From assembly GCA_032158295.1 (NCBI GenBank), contig CM063256.1, positions 4,326,034-4,390,033 on the forward strand: a DNA stretch of 64,000 nt. The letters run 5' to 3'. The number at the start of each line of letters is the position of its first letter. The first letter of the stretch is position 1. Made by a program: the position numbers and the translations under genes. Shown here piece after piece: positions 50,309 through 63,300 of this stretch. The notes below the pieces were generated by a model, which was given only the letters and a program-made list of their open reading frames with translations, was not told the origin of the DNA and made no database searches. The DNA comes from Pycnopodia helianthoides. Its lineage: Eukaryota; Echinodermata; Asteroidea; Forcipulatida; Asteriidae.

Positions 50309-52431
50309 AATGGGTTCACAGATGGGTATCCCGTCGCAAGCATTCTCATAATACGGTATGAATAGCTGTGCTATGGTGACGATGGGGAACATGACGAAGG
50401 CTCCAATCAAGGATCCCACCTGGGTGATGCCGCCGTACCAAATCAAAAGGGAGCGGTTGTTGGGCTGACTGCGAAGGATCCACGCAATGGTGGCCTTGGT
50501 GTATACCAACAAGCCAGTGACGAGCACCCACGCCAGTATCTATTTATCAGTCAAGAAAACAAGATGGGGTCAGAATGGAAAACCAAATTAACGGCATGTG
50601 GAGAATCCATTTTGTGATGGGGGAAAAGTACAATCCGTCCAATCAACTAGGTTACAACAAACAAACAAACAAACAAACCAAACAAACAAACAACAACAAG
50701 CAAACAAACACTCCAATAACCCAACTTACAAACAATAAGTCTGATTGACTTATGAAATTCTCAATGAACAGGGTGCAAAACGTTCATTTATAATTATTTG
50801 CGATAATTATTGACTAAGTGCAAGTCTGGCGCACGTCGAATATTGGGACCCATTGAAGTGCACGAGTTTGATTTCTCCACGCGTTAAAGCAACATGCGTG
50901 GGACCGGACCAAAGGGGTCCTAAAACATTAATGTTCAAGTACGCGCGAAACTTGCACGGTCTATTGACAACTGCTTTCCTACTCTCTTTATTAGATACCA
51001 ACGTTTTTAACCTTTAAATAGCATAAAATTTGTATGTGTATGTTCATGACCATCAGCTTATCTTTTAATGGTTAGCTGCAATGTGATAAGATTTTCGTTT
51101 TAAACAAAGCGTCTCCTCGTTTTTGAAGTGTAGTGCTTTGATTTATTTCAAGTACAATGTGTACAATGTGAAATGTTTACTTACAATAAGTACGGTGCCT
51201 CCAACCTCGTGTTGCAGCGGTGGGGTTGGGCTGAGTGCCGCCGTCAGAAAGCAGAAACTTCCGGCGAGCGTGCCTGCAGCTGCCGTCACTCCGACCAATA
51301 GAAGACTCCTGCTCGGTAGCAGCATCACCAACGTGGCAGCAACGGGGTTGGCAATATTAGCCATTGTGGAAGCCAGGAGGTAAGTGTTGAATCCGTACGG
51401 AGCGCACGAGTACGTCTGGATGGATGGAAGAGCGCCATTGCTAAGTGCAGTCACGAAGGCCAAGACACCAAACAGATAGATGTAGTGATGCCGGCTTAAG
51501 GTGGGCTTCGTGGTCTTGACATCGCTGGAGGATTCTTTGGGTGATTTTGTTGGTTCAGGGTCGGAAGAGATATCTTGGGATGACGACGTCTCGTCGCTGG
51601 TCCCATACACCAGCACGGTGCTGCTCTCGGCACAACTCATTGTCACAGATACTTTTTGCAGCGTGCTAGAATTCGGTTTCCGATTCAGGTGTTCACGTTT
51701 TGCCAGAGGTAGATAGTTCAGTAAGGTGAATGCAATCAGACATGTCATCATCATTGCAAAGAGGAAGCCAAAGAACTGCTGCGGTTGGAATCTAGCCGGG
51801 GAGTCTACCTGCTTCCAGTTCGTGCATATCTGCTCCGAGGTAACATTGTCAATCACGGTGTAGTTGATGTAGGTGTTGTTGGCGACACACTCTACGTTCC
51901 CAACCCCCTGGATGAGCGCAACGATGCTGGGTAGCAGAGAACTCAGACCTTCCCCGACGAAATACCAGGTGAGATAGGAGTTCTTGAGGATCGACATGAA
52001 GGGTGTGAATGCCACCGACGAGGTGCAGTCCACGATGGCTAGGAAGAACGCCAAGCATAGCAATGCCGTGCTATGGAGACTGCCATCTATGTTCCATATC
52101 GTATAGGCATCCCAGAAAAATACAAGCAGCAAGGTCGATATGCAACCTATGGACACGACAATAAAGACTGTTGGTATTTCCACATGTTTCCCTTTGGGTG
52201 CAAAGTAGTTGACGACGGAAAAGATCAAGGGTCCCACATTAGCGAGTTGGATGATCACAGTCAAGTAGGTGGCCATGTTGTACCCTTCCGGGACGTTCAG
52301 TGATACCAGGAGCGGGAGTTGCACCCATAGCCCATTGATGGCGACCCAGGAGCCCGTTCCAAAGAGCAAGACGAGAATAATGACTGGATTCGCACCGCCA
52401 GAGGACTCTTCTCTTGAGCGTGTTCTGCCAT
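50306..52431 (-). CDS. SLC52A3: SLC52-type riboflavin transporter, two coding exons
   Basis: Plasma-membrane riboflavin (vitamin B2) importer family. Exon 51185-52431 is joined by GTAAGT and a TAG acceptor to exon 50306-50539, in phase. Family words are FGTGSWVAINGLWVQLPLLV (TM1), YLTVIIQLANVGPLIF, LAIVDCTSS, FVGEGLSSLLPS..AL.QG, LSNGALPSIQTYSCAPYG, ANPVAATLVMLLPSRSLL, and in the last exon YGGITQVGSLIGAFVMFP. About 490 residues result, against 450-470 in mammals. The hydrophilic stretch after TM6 is Ser-rich (residues about 245-300). No ATG exists in the main frame before TM1. An ATG with a strong context (ATAATGG, 52431) lies 62 bases upstream in a frame off by one, giving MAEHAQEKSPLAVR before TM1, as in mammals' short cytosolic leaders. 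One missing base near 52390 would explain this. An upstream exon is the alternative. Nearest human paralogue by eye is SLC52A3. Confidence 0.88.
50655..50712. repeat. (ACAA)n/(CAAA)n microsatellite
   Basis: A run of about 55 bases of ACAA/CAAA units with two interruptions, in the intron of the SLC52 gene. Confidence 0.85.
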
Positions 52432-53004
52432 TATGCGGATGAGATCTTGATAAATACCACGCAAGAACCAGCCAGCTGCATGAATGAACAAGAATATTAT
52501 ATTATTTTCACTATGAATGCGTTGGCCGTGACTCTCCAGCCAGCAATATCTCGAGAGCAGCAAAATATTGCGTGAGAGCCGCCACCGCGACAAACTTAAC
52601 GACTTGTCCACAAGACTAACAACACACTGTGTCTGTTGCGTAAAGGCCTTATGCTTGGCTGACGCAATAACCGTGAATGGGTGAGCATAGAAAGCTATTA
52701 ATTGTTTTGCTTAGCACACAGAACAATCTTGCTTTGAAAACAGGTGACTGTAACAGTCCCGATATCACATTTTTGCGATTGGTGCCATGTGTTGTTGTTG
52801 TTGTTTTTTTGTTTTTTTTGGGGGGGGGCCCAGTATTTTGTTGACAGTTTTATGTAGATAATTATTCAAGGTTGAGAGCAAAGAAACAGGCATGTGGTGG
52901 CCGTGAATATCTTCCCAGATGAAATTTGAGATATTAATGGTTTCATGTTTCTATCAATTTTTATGGAAAACACTTGTACATGTATATGCAGATACACCGT
53001 CCCA

Positions 53005-53100
53005 ACATTTGAGCTCCGTTGGTAGTGCGCCGGCACATGTATCCGGAGGTCGCAGGTTCAAGTTCCGCTCTAGTCAATTGTTCGTTGTTCAACCCCAAAT
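53005..53100 (+). mobile_element. tRNA-derived SINE, uninterrupted copy
   Basis: It reads GAGCTCCGTTGGTAG (A-box-like), GCGCCGGCAC, then the B-box GGTTCAAGTTCC, then CTCTAGTCAATTGTTCGTTG. It gives the uninterrupted form of the SINE that hosts the foldback transposon at 8938-9594. Confidence 0.7.
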
Positions 53101-53344
53101 AAGTTATATATAAAAGTGAAATATTTGATAACTATTACAATTGTCGGTTTGAGTGATCTTCTCCAACGGCGCAATGGAGTGAGCCAAACTCGAGTGATAC
53201 AAAACCATCGAGGGGAAACAAACTATTTTATACATCCAAAAGTGATATCGCCAATGTCGGAGAAAAATTACCAACCTTCAAATACTGTTGAGAACTACGG
53301 AAGCGTTAAATGGTCATTGAGAGAAAAATTTAATTAAAGTCATA

Positions 53345-53515
53345 ACTGTACGACTTGCATTTGAGCCTAGTCAAGTCATAATTACGATGTGACCTCACGA
53401 CTTAGTACACGTCATAAATAATTTATGTATTATCCCATAAATAATTATGACTTGTGAAGTCATAATTATGACTTATGTCAAGTCTAGTAACTATAATTAT
53501 GACTTTCTTTTATTT
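53345..53515. repeat. Irregular ATAATTATGACTT-type short repeats
   Basis: The word ATAATTATGACTT(G) recurs several times (for example 53442, 53468 and 53492) together with its partial complement TCATAATTA (53375). Unit spacing is irregular. It is noncoding. Confidence 0.5.
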
Positions 53516-53921
53516 TTCTCGTGTCCCTATAATGTCTCTGTATAGAGAACAGTCGAGAGTTAAGACATATGAAGCACGTTGAGGAGTATAGAACAGTGTA
53601 ATTAACTGTGACCAGATTACAAACCTTTCAAATTGAGAAGAGTTGAGACCTACAGAGGCAGTGCGACCCGGTGTTGTTGATGCCGGAATTGCTATGAATT
53701 TGATGCACAGAGATTCCCGTTCGATCCAATGACAGCAACTAAATTCAGATCCTGGATGCATACACAGAAAAAGCTTAGGCCTATACGTAATTCCCACGTG
53801 CACAGTGAATGTCAATCATTCATACAGCGTTATGTAAAGCTATGCACTGACAAAAGTTACATAAAATGTAGTTCTCCAAGACCCGCTCAATACAGCTGTA
53901 CATAAAGGTATGCATGATCCA

Positions 53922-54348
53922 TCTCCTGAGGCACGGCGTTGCCTTTGGATTGGGCGCTTTGGGCTATACAAAGCGTTTGCTTTGAAATTAATATTTTGAG
54001 ATGATATTTTAAAAGTAATGACTCACATAATTATAGGCCCCTTAATATCTCTTGAAATTTAGTTGTTTTGTGTAATTTCATGACAGAACACGGACGGGTC
54101 CACTTATTTTGTAGAACAATATATTTGACTCAATAAAACGGCGCCGAACGTATGTTCCACACTAACTGTATTTCAAGAGGCAAGTTTACATATCTCTTTC
54201 TTTTTTCATTTTTTAATCACTACTCACTAATTAGTAATTACAAAACACTGTAGGTCTTTAAGTGCATAAACAACTCTTGAAAAGGACAAGGAGCAAATTC
54301 ACACAGCAACGTTTTAAGAGATTTGAAGGCAATGTACCCCTATTAAGC
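53922..54348. mobile_element. Decayed relative of the AGGAACACGTTGCC MITE
   Basis: GGCGTTGCCTTTGGATTGGG, CGCTTTGGGCTATACAAAGC at the left matches 19820-19875. GAGATTTGAAGGCAATGTAC CCCT at the right matches the end of the same element. Terminal TTAA boxes are mutated. At about 425 bp it is half the length of the other copy, consistent with that copy carrying an insertion. Confidence 0.6.
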
Positions 54349-55738
54349 TAAGTTTACTTTTACCATCCATATCTGATTACAAAGCATTATTATCAACATG
54401 ATAAATCAGTGGAATTTTTTGGGTTCTATAAAATAACGACAATACAAATGTACATAGAGGTTTTCAGTTGCATTTGTAGATATATGTTTATGTATATAGT
54501 GATAAGTAGGAGCCTACTGAAAAAAGCTTTATGTTGCAGTTATTAAATGCTAAAATTAATATGTAATTGTTACCTGCTGATGTGTAGTGGGCTGAAAATC
54601 AAGTTGGGCGGGTCGAGACGTTGCTGCTATCTGTAACATCAGAGCATTACACAGTGGTTCAGTTGGAAATCGGTGCCTTTCTGTGTATATTGTAATTCAT
54701 GTTGAAATGCTGACCTTCGCATGCAAGCAAGGTCAAGCACTTACTTACGTGTGCCACAACTTGATCAAGAAAGAGGGTATAGGTGTGAGTGAGAAGAACT
54801 GACGCTTCCATTATTTTTGTATACTAAACTTAACCTTGACCCTGAACTAAACAATCGTCAAGAAATAGTACGTGGAATGGTGCACGGACCGCCAGTCCCA
54901 AAGGTTACACTGTACGTGCAGGCAAGCATGATAAAGCTTTCATCGTGATTGCGATATCGTAGGGTGGTGCCACCATGATAGTGCCATTGTGTATAGATCT
55001 CCATTGTGAACTGAAGATCGGAGCTATACAGTGTATTGAAGTAGTTTGCAAAGCAAAATTGTTTGGTTCTTTATCCAGCAGTGTAGGTCTACCCCTCAAA
55101 TCTATAGATAATGCATGTTTGTTTTTCGATAGGGCCTATAGGTCTACACAAAACAGTATGATTTCATATCAGACTTGATTTCATATCAGACAAATACATA
55201 ATACGTTCTTCCCTTTGTGAATAACGCTATTGATGAATTCCATAATAACACAAAAACTAACATTTTAAAAGTCAGTCATGTGAACTTTTACAGAGGAAAG
55301 GGTATTATTATGAGCAGAAAAGTATTTTTTTACAAATAGCCCTACATATTAGATTAATGAGATAACAATTTGCATATTCCCAATTAAATCAATATCGTCA
55401 GCAACTTCTTTTACAACAGTGTAATGATAATGGGCTGAAGGCCTGAAAACTCTACATTTTTTTAGTGACGGAGAAAGTGGGTTATTTTTTTCAGCAAGCA
55501 AAATAACCCATAAACAATACGTCGGGTCCCATTTCACACCACTTAGTCTTCCTTTTGCTTAAAGCAGTGGTCTTGATACTCGGGGATACACAATAACAAC
55601 TTTATACCACCCTTACATTTTGCTCAGTTGCGCACCCTGGCCTTACAGTAAAGTGCGTTTATAGTGACCTATAATTCCCAGTTAGATCTGCTTTTGAAAT
55701 CTAGTAGCTGCAATCAAATATAACACGCAAGTACTTAA

Positions 55739-56142
55739 AAGGCAGTATACCTTTGGTGTTTTTTTTACCGTTTGATTGTTTTAATCCTATATAAATGTAG
55801 ATATAATTATATACAATAAAACTAACCTGGGAAAATTTCATTTCAAAAGGTGGTCGCGTTTTTTAAATATCGCGAAAATCCGCAGCGAATATGTCCACGC
55901 ATAAAGAATAATCCCTAGGAGTACACCAAATTTTAATCTGAGAAACGTCCACGGAAACGTTTCTCAGATTAAAATTTTAGGGGATAAAAACTGACATATT
56001 TTCCCATATCCACATTATTTTGAATTGAAATATTTCTCAAAATGCTTTATACTATCGAAAGTTGATATAGGCCTACTTCTAACCAAGTCAGATTTTATTG
56101 CCATTAATTTTTTAGAGTGATTATTAATCGTGTACCTTCCCT
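55739..56142. mobile_element. TTAA-flanked MITE with an internal 21-bp perfect hairpin
   Basis: TTAA at 55735-55738 and 56143-56146 brackets AAGGCAGTATACCTTTGGTG and a right end GTGTACCTTCCCT, which pairs weakly. At 55929-55978 a stem of 21 perfect pairs (AAATTTTAATCTGAGAAACG and its complement) closes an 8-base loop. Confidence 0.6.
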
Positions 56143-56822
56143 TTAAATTGTAGATTTTACGAACTAAAAAAGAACAAGAGACGTGTAGAATACAACAGAT
56201 GAACACTAAAAATGCAGCAAAAGTTCGGCATGGACGGTCCACCTACTCCCCTATACCCTAAACGCCCCTTTGATAAAAGTTTCCATATGATTGTTTTAGT
56301 ATTTTTATGAAAAATATATATATAAAGATCAACAGATAATTTAATAACATCGGCAGGAGGAGGGGATAAATCCATTGAGCCTTTTCCTTGGATGCGGCAC
56401 TAATTGTGCACTGATGCGTTGCATTGACTCTGTGGAAATTCCGTTGTACTGGATACTTAAGGAAAATGATATTCTTCAGCACTGTAAAAAACAGTGTGGA
56501 CGTGTGTAAGTCCTAGAGTTTCAAGTCCCTAAATTATGTGGACCTCACTTCGTATTCAGCGTTAAACACACATTCTCAAAAATGTACCTGTTGGAGACTT
56601 CTAACCCAAAGGAAAACGTAATTTTGCCCCTGTACTTGACAGCCTTCCATATACATTGTACACAAAATTTCGCGTGGAACACCCAGTCCTTAGAATTTCC
56701 ATATTGAGACCATTTGTTTTCCCTTTTTTGTTTTTCCTCGGTGATCTCCATAAGGCACACACGCAACTAAAAGGGAAGAAGGTAAAACATTATTTGACTC
56801 AGATCTGTCTTTCTGCGCCCAC

Positions 56823-57478
56823 GTAGCTGATGTCTCCAAAAGAGCCAATATCAAATTGGGAATCATCAAACGTTCTTTTTCATCCCTTGGGTCCAGTGGC
56901 ATGCTACAACTATATAAGACCATATAGTACGCCCAACACTAGAGTATTGCAATGCAGTCTGGAGACCAACGTACCTAAAGGATCAAGATCTATTGGAAAA
57001 AGTCCAGCAACGAGCTACACGACTCATCCCAGATGTGAAGCATTTAAACTACAAAGACAGACTCAAGACACTCAAACTACCAATACCATCACTAGAGTAC
57101 CGTAGACAGAGGGCTGATCTTCTCCAAATATACAAAATTATGCATGGATTTGAGGCTATAGAGAAGAATGACATGTTTGAAATCGCTGAAGAATCCAGAA
57201 CAAGGGGTCACAGGCTCAAAATAAGGAAGCCCCACTGCAAATCTAAGACAAGGCAGATGTCATTTTCAGTGCGGAGCATAAATAGTTGGAATAACCTTCC
57301 TGAAATTGCCATTAATGCCTCATCAATCAATAAGTTCAAGTCAGAACTTGAAAATCATTGGAAGCACCACCCGCTGAAATACTGCCCATACCATCGCGAG
57401 TCCAATGTTGTAAAGAGGGGCACATAAGCTGAAGCTTCAAGCCTCAACACCAAAGTAAACCAAAGTAAGTAAAGTAAT
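56823..57478 (+). mobile_element. LINE reverse-transcriptase C-terminal region and tail
   Basis: Reading forward: ADVSKRANIKLGIIKRSFSS, then LQLYKTI, a 2-base insertion (ATATA near 56926), then RPTLEYCNAVWRP, LLEKVQQRATRLIP and LEYRRQRADLLQIYKIMHG, a FSVRSINSWNNLP block and a stop at about 57427. This is the usual thumb-to-end order of CR1/L2/jockey-like reverse transcriptases (N..LG.IRR.F; L.R..LEY...VW.P; E.VQRRATK.I; LEYRR.R.D....YKI.HG; FS.R....WN.LP). About 140 codons at the end are uninterrupted, so this insertion is relatively young. Upstream domains are missing (5'-truncated). Confidence 0.85.
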
Positions 57479-57779
57479 TACAAAAACTTTACAAACTACG
57501 CCCTCTAGAGTGCAAAATTCGGGTATCGCTGGAAAAATTCGTATCGTACCCAACTGATGCGCAACAGCGAACCGCTCGAACCCCACTTATATTAAGATAT
57601 AATAGCTAGCAATGTGACGTCATATAATTGGGGACGTGTACGTCCAGGTAATTTCCATTCGCCGGTTGAGCAGCATGAGTTACGTAGAATATTGACCTTG
57701 ATAACTGACCGAACATAACGTACGTGCACGGATCACACACACGACACACACACGAGATAACTAACATAAACCGGTAAAA

Positions 57780-60335
57780 ATGGCTGCTCTAAGAATAGGA
57801 AAATCAGCAGTTACGGTTGTAAGAAGAAGTTTGTTCCGGCCAAATGTGAGAACGATGGCGGCAGGAGGTGGTAGGTTTTCAGTTCAGTTTATTCCAAGAG
57901 TATTGTCTTATTAATTACATGTCCATGATGTCATTATCAGTGTTCTTTAGCTAGCTAATGTCTTTAAAATGCATATTATGATATGATTTGAGGAATGCAG
58001 ATTGCCATTGAACTAAAATCGGGAAAATTCATGGAACAGTTTTGTTCTTAAAAAAAGAAGGCAGAGTATACTGTGCCGACACTGACATGACTGAAGATGC
58101 GCAGTGATACTGATTGATGGCCTAAGTTTTATTTAGCCACAAATTCATACCAAATCGTGCAGCTTACACAACTAGTTACATTTACATACAAAAAATAGTC
58201 CAAGTTGATAGTCTATTAATACTATGTTGAGTACTGCCTGTACTACTCTTGAGTCAGTTTGGTCAGTACGTACGCTAGCCTCGTAGGCAATTGCCGGGTG
58301 CATACGCACTACGCAGGCAGGTTCGTTGTTTAAAAACCAACTAAGAATAAGTAAAATGTTTCTGGTTACATGTTGGTTAGCTTCCCTGATCCAATGCTTT
58401 GGCTGTTGAAATTACAATCTAACAAGACCTAGTATTTTTGGAATGCCATGCCTATACTAACTAAGTACTATTACTATTAGAATTAGTTCCATGTATATTA
58501 TTACAATTACATAGTATGTCACCAATGAGAGGTTCGTTCTGCTATCGTCTCCATGAACCTCATCGTCGTATAAAGGTTATTAATCAATATTACAGATATA
58601 TACCAAATCCTAATTCAAAACTTTTTGCCCTTCACGTTTGCATGCCTACCAGTTCTATTTTGAAACTAGATCTCAACAAAATTAGGCTCTGTGGGTTTTT
58701 TGTACTCTCATTGAGCATTGCACGTGTCCAGCAAATCCACTCCGCAAAAAAACCTACCGCGAAAATCGATAAATTCTCACTGTTATTCAGAATTCTCGCC
58801 TTTGAGTAACATTACAACTATCCGACTATGGGTGCTCTCTGACTAAGTGCAACGCTGCCATTTTTTGTAGTGTACATGTACATGTATGTACTTATTATTT
58901 TACACAGTTTTGTCTCTTCTTTTCTAATCAAGGAATTCCCGACCACAAAGATCATGTAACTGGTCTGGAGAAGAAAGAATTTGATTTAATGAAAGCCGGT
59001 AACCCTGTAAGTAGTCAAGCCCAAATTATCATGTCAAGGCAAAAACAACCAACTCCAACCTCCCATGTCCTTTGTCTCCTTTTCGATTAGCTTTCTTTGT
59101 TCATCTTTTAAATCTTCTCGGCCCAATTTCATAGAGTTGCTTAACCAGAAAACGAAAACTCTACTAGGTTCCAAACGTCAGCCTGTTTCCTTGTGTGCTT
59201 CAAGCCTTGTTGTTGAAATAATAACAAAGTTTTTGTTTCTAGTTAGACTTGGTACGTGATTGTTACAGCCACAACTAACAAGCAAACTTATTACCATTCA
59301 CAGGATCCATTTGAGCTGCAGGTTAAAAGAGTGCCAGCTGGAACTGCAGACAAACCTGTTGCTGTCAAGTCCGTCTTTGAAAAGCGAATCGTAGGATGTA
59401 TTTGTGAGTCAACTTTTTGAAAGTTCAATTGGGGGTGGGGGGGGTGTTTGAGAAAGGAGAGTTGAGGTGTTAATTGGCTTAATTGGTTTACTCCTTGTTG
59501 ATTTTTCCTAAAGAAGACTTCCACATCTAGGACCATTATTATAAGAAACAAAGGATGCATCATTAGTAAAGTAAACCTAAACACTGTAGCTCGCAAGCCT
59601 GAGGAAACCTGTAAACAAGAGTGCTTGCTAATGTGATCCAGAAACACCGGGGTTAACCCCTGCTCTTCCATGATAAGTGCTGAACTGGGTCCGATTATGT
59701 ACACTTCAGTTCAAAACTTTGTATTGATCAGTAAGATTGTGAGCAGCATGTAGAAGAAAATATATCAAGTAGGGCTATGAATAATAACCCTGTGATTAAA
59801 TTCTCTTGTGGGAGAAAAGTGTTGGCTCTGATAAGAACAGACGTTGATATATGGTAGAGTCTTGAGGGTTCAAGTATTGATTGAGATTAATCTGGCCAAA
59901 TGTAGTCGAGCGGGGGATATTTGGCTGGCATTTGGTTGTGCTGCTGACATGCTGTCAAAATCCTTCGCACGTTGTCCAAAAGGTAGCGGGACGGCTCGCT
60001 AGATGAGACACTAGTTACCTGTCAACTTTACACTCCTCATGTCACTTAGTGTAGCGTTTCCCTTTACAATTCCCTGGACACTTTCATGGAGTGTTATGGT
60101 AGAGCTGTCTATCGCACCAGACTCAAGTTCTGGTGGCTCAGCCATCAGGGTGTGGGTTACAAAGTTGACTGTGACCCTGTACTAATTTAAATATGCTTTG
60201 TTCCCCCAACCATATACATCGTATGCAGGTGAAGAAGAACAAACCTTCATTAACTGGATGTGGTTACATGCCGGAGACGCTCAGAGGTGCGACTGCGGCC
60301 ACTGGTTTCAACTACAAAAGACGGAGGGTATTTAG
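57780..60335 (+). CDS. COX5B: Cytochrome c oxidase subunit 5B (zinc subunit), four coding exons
   Basis: This is a nuclear-encoded, matrix-side subunit of respiratory complex IV that binds a structural zinc ion. Exons are 57780-57870, 58933-59006, 59304-59403 and 60229-60335, all GT..AG with matching phases, encoding 123 residues (human 129). The N-terminal 26 residues (ALRIGKSAVTVVRRSLFRP, basic, no acidic residue) are a mitochondrial targeting sequence ahead of the conserved ASGGG-like MAAGGG. Exon 2 holds the TGLE block, exon 3 the DPF..Q and RIVGCIC words. Exon 4 has W.WLHAGDAQRCDCGHWFQL. The four zinc cysteines are the pairs in GCIC and CDC. The C-terminal CXC spacing, with GHWF after it, is as I remember in insects rather than the CPRC of mammals. 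The start has A at -3 and G at +4. AATAAA at 60738-60743 is a candidate poly(A) signal. Confidence 0.93.
59625..59705 (-). mobile_element. Fragment of the AGAAGGGGTTTGCCCCGGTG SINE
   Basis: The words CCAGAAACACCGGGGTTAAC, CCCTGCTCTT and AACTGGGTCC match the 3' half of 32780-33052, in the same orientation. It lies in COX5B intron 3. Confidence 0.5.
60095..60185 (+). mobile_element. tRNA-like head of a SINE
   Basis: GGTAGAGCTGTCTATCGCAC, CAGACTCAAGTTCTGGTGGC and GGGTGTGGGTTACAAAGTTG resemble the head of the SINE at 32780-33052. It ends about 45 bases before COX5B exon 4. Confidence 0.45.
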
Positions 60336-63300
60336 AAGTACATGTAGCTACAATTATTATCAAACTCTGTTCTGGGTAGTTTATTTCAAGTGTACAAAAC
60401 AAATTAATGAATACTGTGTGCATGAATATGTGATGAGGTATAGCTGATGCAATCGGGGGATGTTTGAGATGCTGGGAGACTTGCCAAGTCAATTCCATTG
60501 CTCTTGGAAAGGTATTCCTACCCAGCATAAGGGGGCCATTCAGAATAATCAATATTTAAAAATGGCAATTTTGTTTTTGGAATTGAGGGCTGGTTAGTCA
60601 AAAGTGAAAATTGAAAGTCGGTTGTCACATTTAAAACGATTTTCGATAGCAGACCTTGGCGCCCGATGGGGAGATGGCACAGACTTTCCCTTCTGTTTCA
60701 ACTACAATGTTGCATGCTGGGAGGAGCATTGATCTAAAATAAACGCTTCATTTTAAGTCATTACTTTGTTCTTTAGTGTATGGGTTATACATGTATGAAA
60801 TAGTCTGCCATTATTTAAAAATGAAAACTTTGATTGAAATAAGGAAACATTGACTATTCTGATTTGACTCTTAACAAAAATACAAAAGTTTACCTCGCGT
60901 TTCAAAATCTCCCGTTAAGGTCAGGAATGACTGGGCTCTGTGCTATTCCACATTCTAGGTACTTGAGCTGTTTGCAGTTGATTTTACATCCAAACCTTTG
61001 GTTGAACGAAGTTAATTTACTGTCGATGAAACAAGAATTCCAAACTGAAATTGTTATAAACCATTTGTTGTGATGTTTTGCAGAGTTATTTTTCCTGGAG
61101 GAACACAGACTTTTTAGTATTCCATATCATATTACTTCATAAAATCGTATGTTATTATCACATAATTTTTCTGGTTTTCGTTGTGTGATTCTGTTGTTAC
61201 AGAGACCAATTCCTTTTCCTCAGGGGTGATTACATTTTCATTTTTTTGAAGTGTGCCGAAAAAGAGGAGTTTTAAAAATTGAAGAATGCTCTGGTTCGGT
61301 TCTTGCAATCATATTATGTCTTTTTAGTGGTAACTACTTACGTTTTGTTCGCGAAGAATAACTCTGGAACAGTGGATTTGTGAATTTGCTACGGCTAGAC
61401 AAATGCGTCTACACATTTATGTACCTGAAAATTGCAACAGATTTTGCTAAACAATGCCCGGTTATGACAAGACCGTACCAAGAACGTACTTTGCCAAAAT
61501 TTATGATTCTTTGTGCACAACAGTAGTACTGTGTGGTGACTTGTATCAGGAAAGTTAGTGTGATTTGATTGAAGGAATGCAAGGAATTTACAATCTATGG
61601 TAGTTTTGTTAAAGATTGTCTACTTGTATAATTTTATTTGTGATTTGAATGCACATTATTTCTGGAATTAACAAAAAAGTATTTCATGTTTGTTGTCAGA
61701 TGTGTTAGTTTATCTTTGAGCAATACCAGTTTGGAAAATAGTTCATCAGTTGGAAGACAATATACATCAACAAATAAAATATAAATAAATAACTTGTTAA
61801 ACAAGCAGTCATTCGTACATGTACCTCGATGATACTGTGTTTTATATGAAACTAGTCATTCTACATGTATATAGTGCATGGTCTATGTGAATTAGCTGTG
61901 AAACAAAAGCTATAATACATGTACATTGTAAATTGGATTTTACAATTTGGTTGAAAGAAGATTGGTCTGACAGCCAGTTAGACAGAACTCAAGACCTGTC
62001 CATAGTGACAGCATATGATACATGTTTTAATGTATTACATTTTATCAGATGAAACGTCCTTTATGCAGAGTCAGAAGTTCACACTGATAGGATCTCAAGA
62101 GTTGTTCACTAATAAGTTCCGAGCAGGAAAGTTTGACTGGGTAACATACAAGTGTTAGGATTTTGATCATTCACAAAGTATACCATCATCAAACAATGTA
62201 AAATGGTAAGAAAGACAACATTTACCATACAAAAACTTGCATATTCTTAAGTCACAAGAAAAGCAGCCAATTTCGCAATGAGGCAAATCAATCTAAAAGG
62301 GTAAGCACAGTGTGATGTCATAGTACAAATTACTATGGTGATATTCACAACTCATCTTAAGATGAGGCTTAGTGCTTTGTGAAGTTGAGCACAGGCCTTT
62401 GAATTCCAAAGCTACTTCCTTGAAGAAACAATAACATGCACTTAGATGCACTAAAATCTAAATAAGTGTTTTGAGGAGGCACACAGTCAAACCAGGGGAA
62501 TCCTGTTGCACATGTGCATTGGTAGTACGTGAAGTTTTTCACTACTACTGGCTCCAAAGGTGGCATATGCCTGTGTGTACTGTATTGCTTTAAAAAAAAT
62601 TACATACCATTTTGTTAACGCATTTACCATTCATATTGATGCATACGGCTCGTTGCAGGCTGGCTTAGTTTACTATCTGTCATTCAAAAGCACAGTGGAT
62701 GGTATTAAATGGTTAGATAGTAGGAGGGTTAGTAAAATGTGTGTATTTGGGTATAACTACATGGTTCCATAAAGTGGGGTACAATATGAAGTAGACTTGC
62801 AACAGTCCGTATGTTATTCAGAAACTTCAGCTGATTCTGTCGGGCAGCAAGAGACATTTAGACTGTACTAAAAATGATTCCTAAACATTCTAGTTATTAA
62901 TTTCCATTGATGCATGCCTTTCATCAGTATTAACTCATGTGCAGGTACATGTATATGTTTGTATTTACCAACATCAACAAGTATTTACTGCAGTAAATGC
63001 AAACCATTTCAATCTTCTGTTGAAACAAAATAACAAGATCTTTCGGAAGTGTGGAATTTATGTCAGGTACATTCATTGAGATTTGTAAAGGGTTCATTTT
63101 TACACTTGATTTTTACCACATAGCAGTGTGAATGTGTGTTATCATATCTTTTTCTTTTGTGAGTTTAACAATGTTGAGTGCTCTAAATACAATAAAATAT
63201 GAGTTAATTTCAATACGATCACGAGGAGTGTGTTTCTGTTCATATAAAAATAATGCTATAGCAACCTGTCCACCGAGGTGGTTCTGTCACATTAACCCTA

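Noticed and set aside
59291..59704. A 137-codon minus-strand frame
   Set aside because: It is opposite COX5B exon 3 and a SINE fragment and resembles no protein; the COX5B exon explains the conservation.
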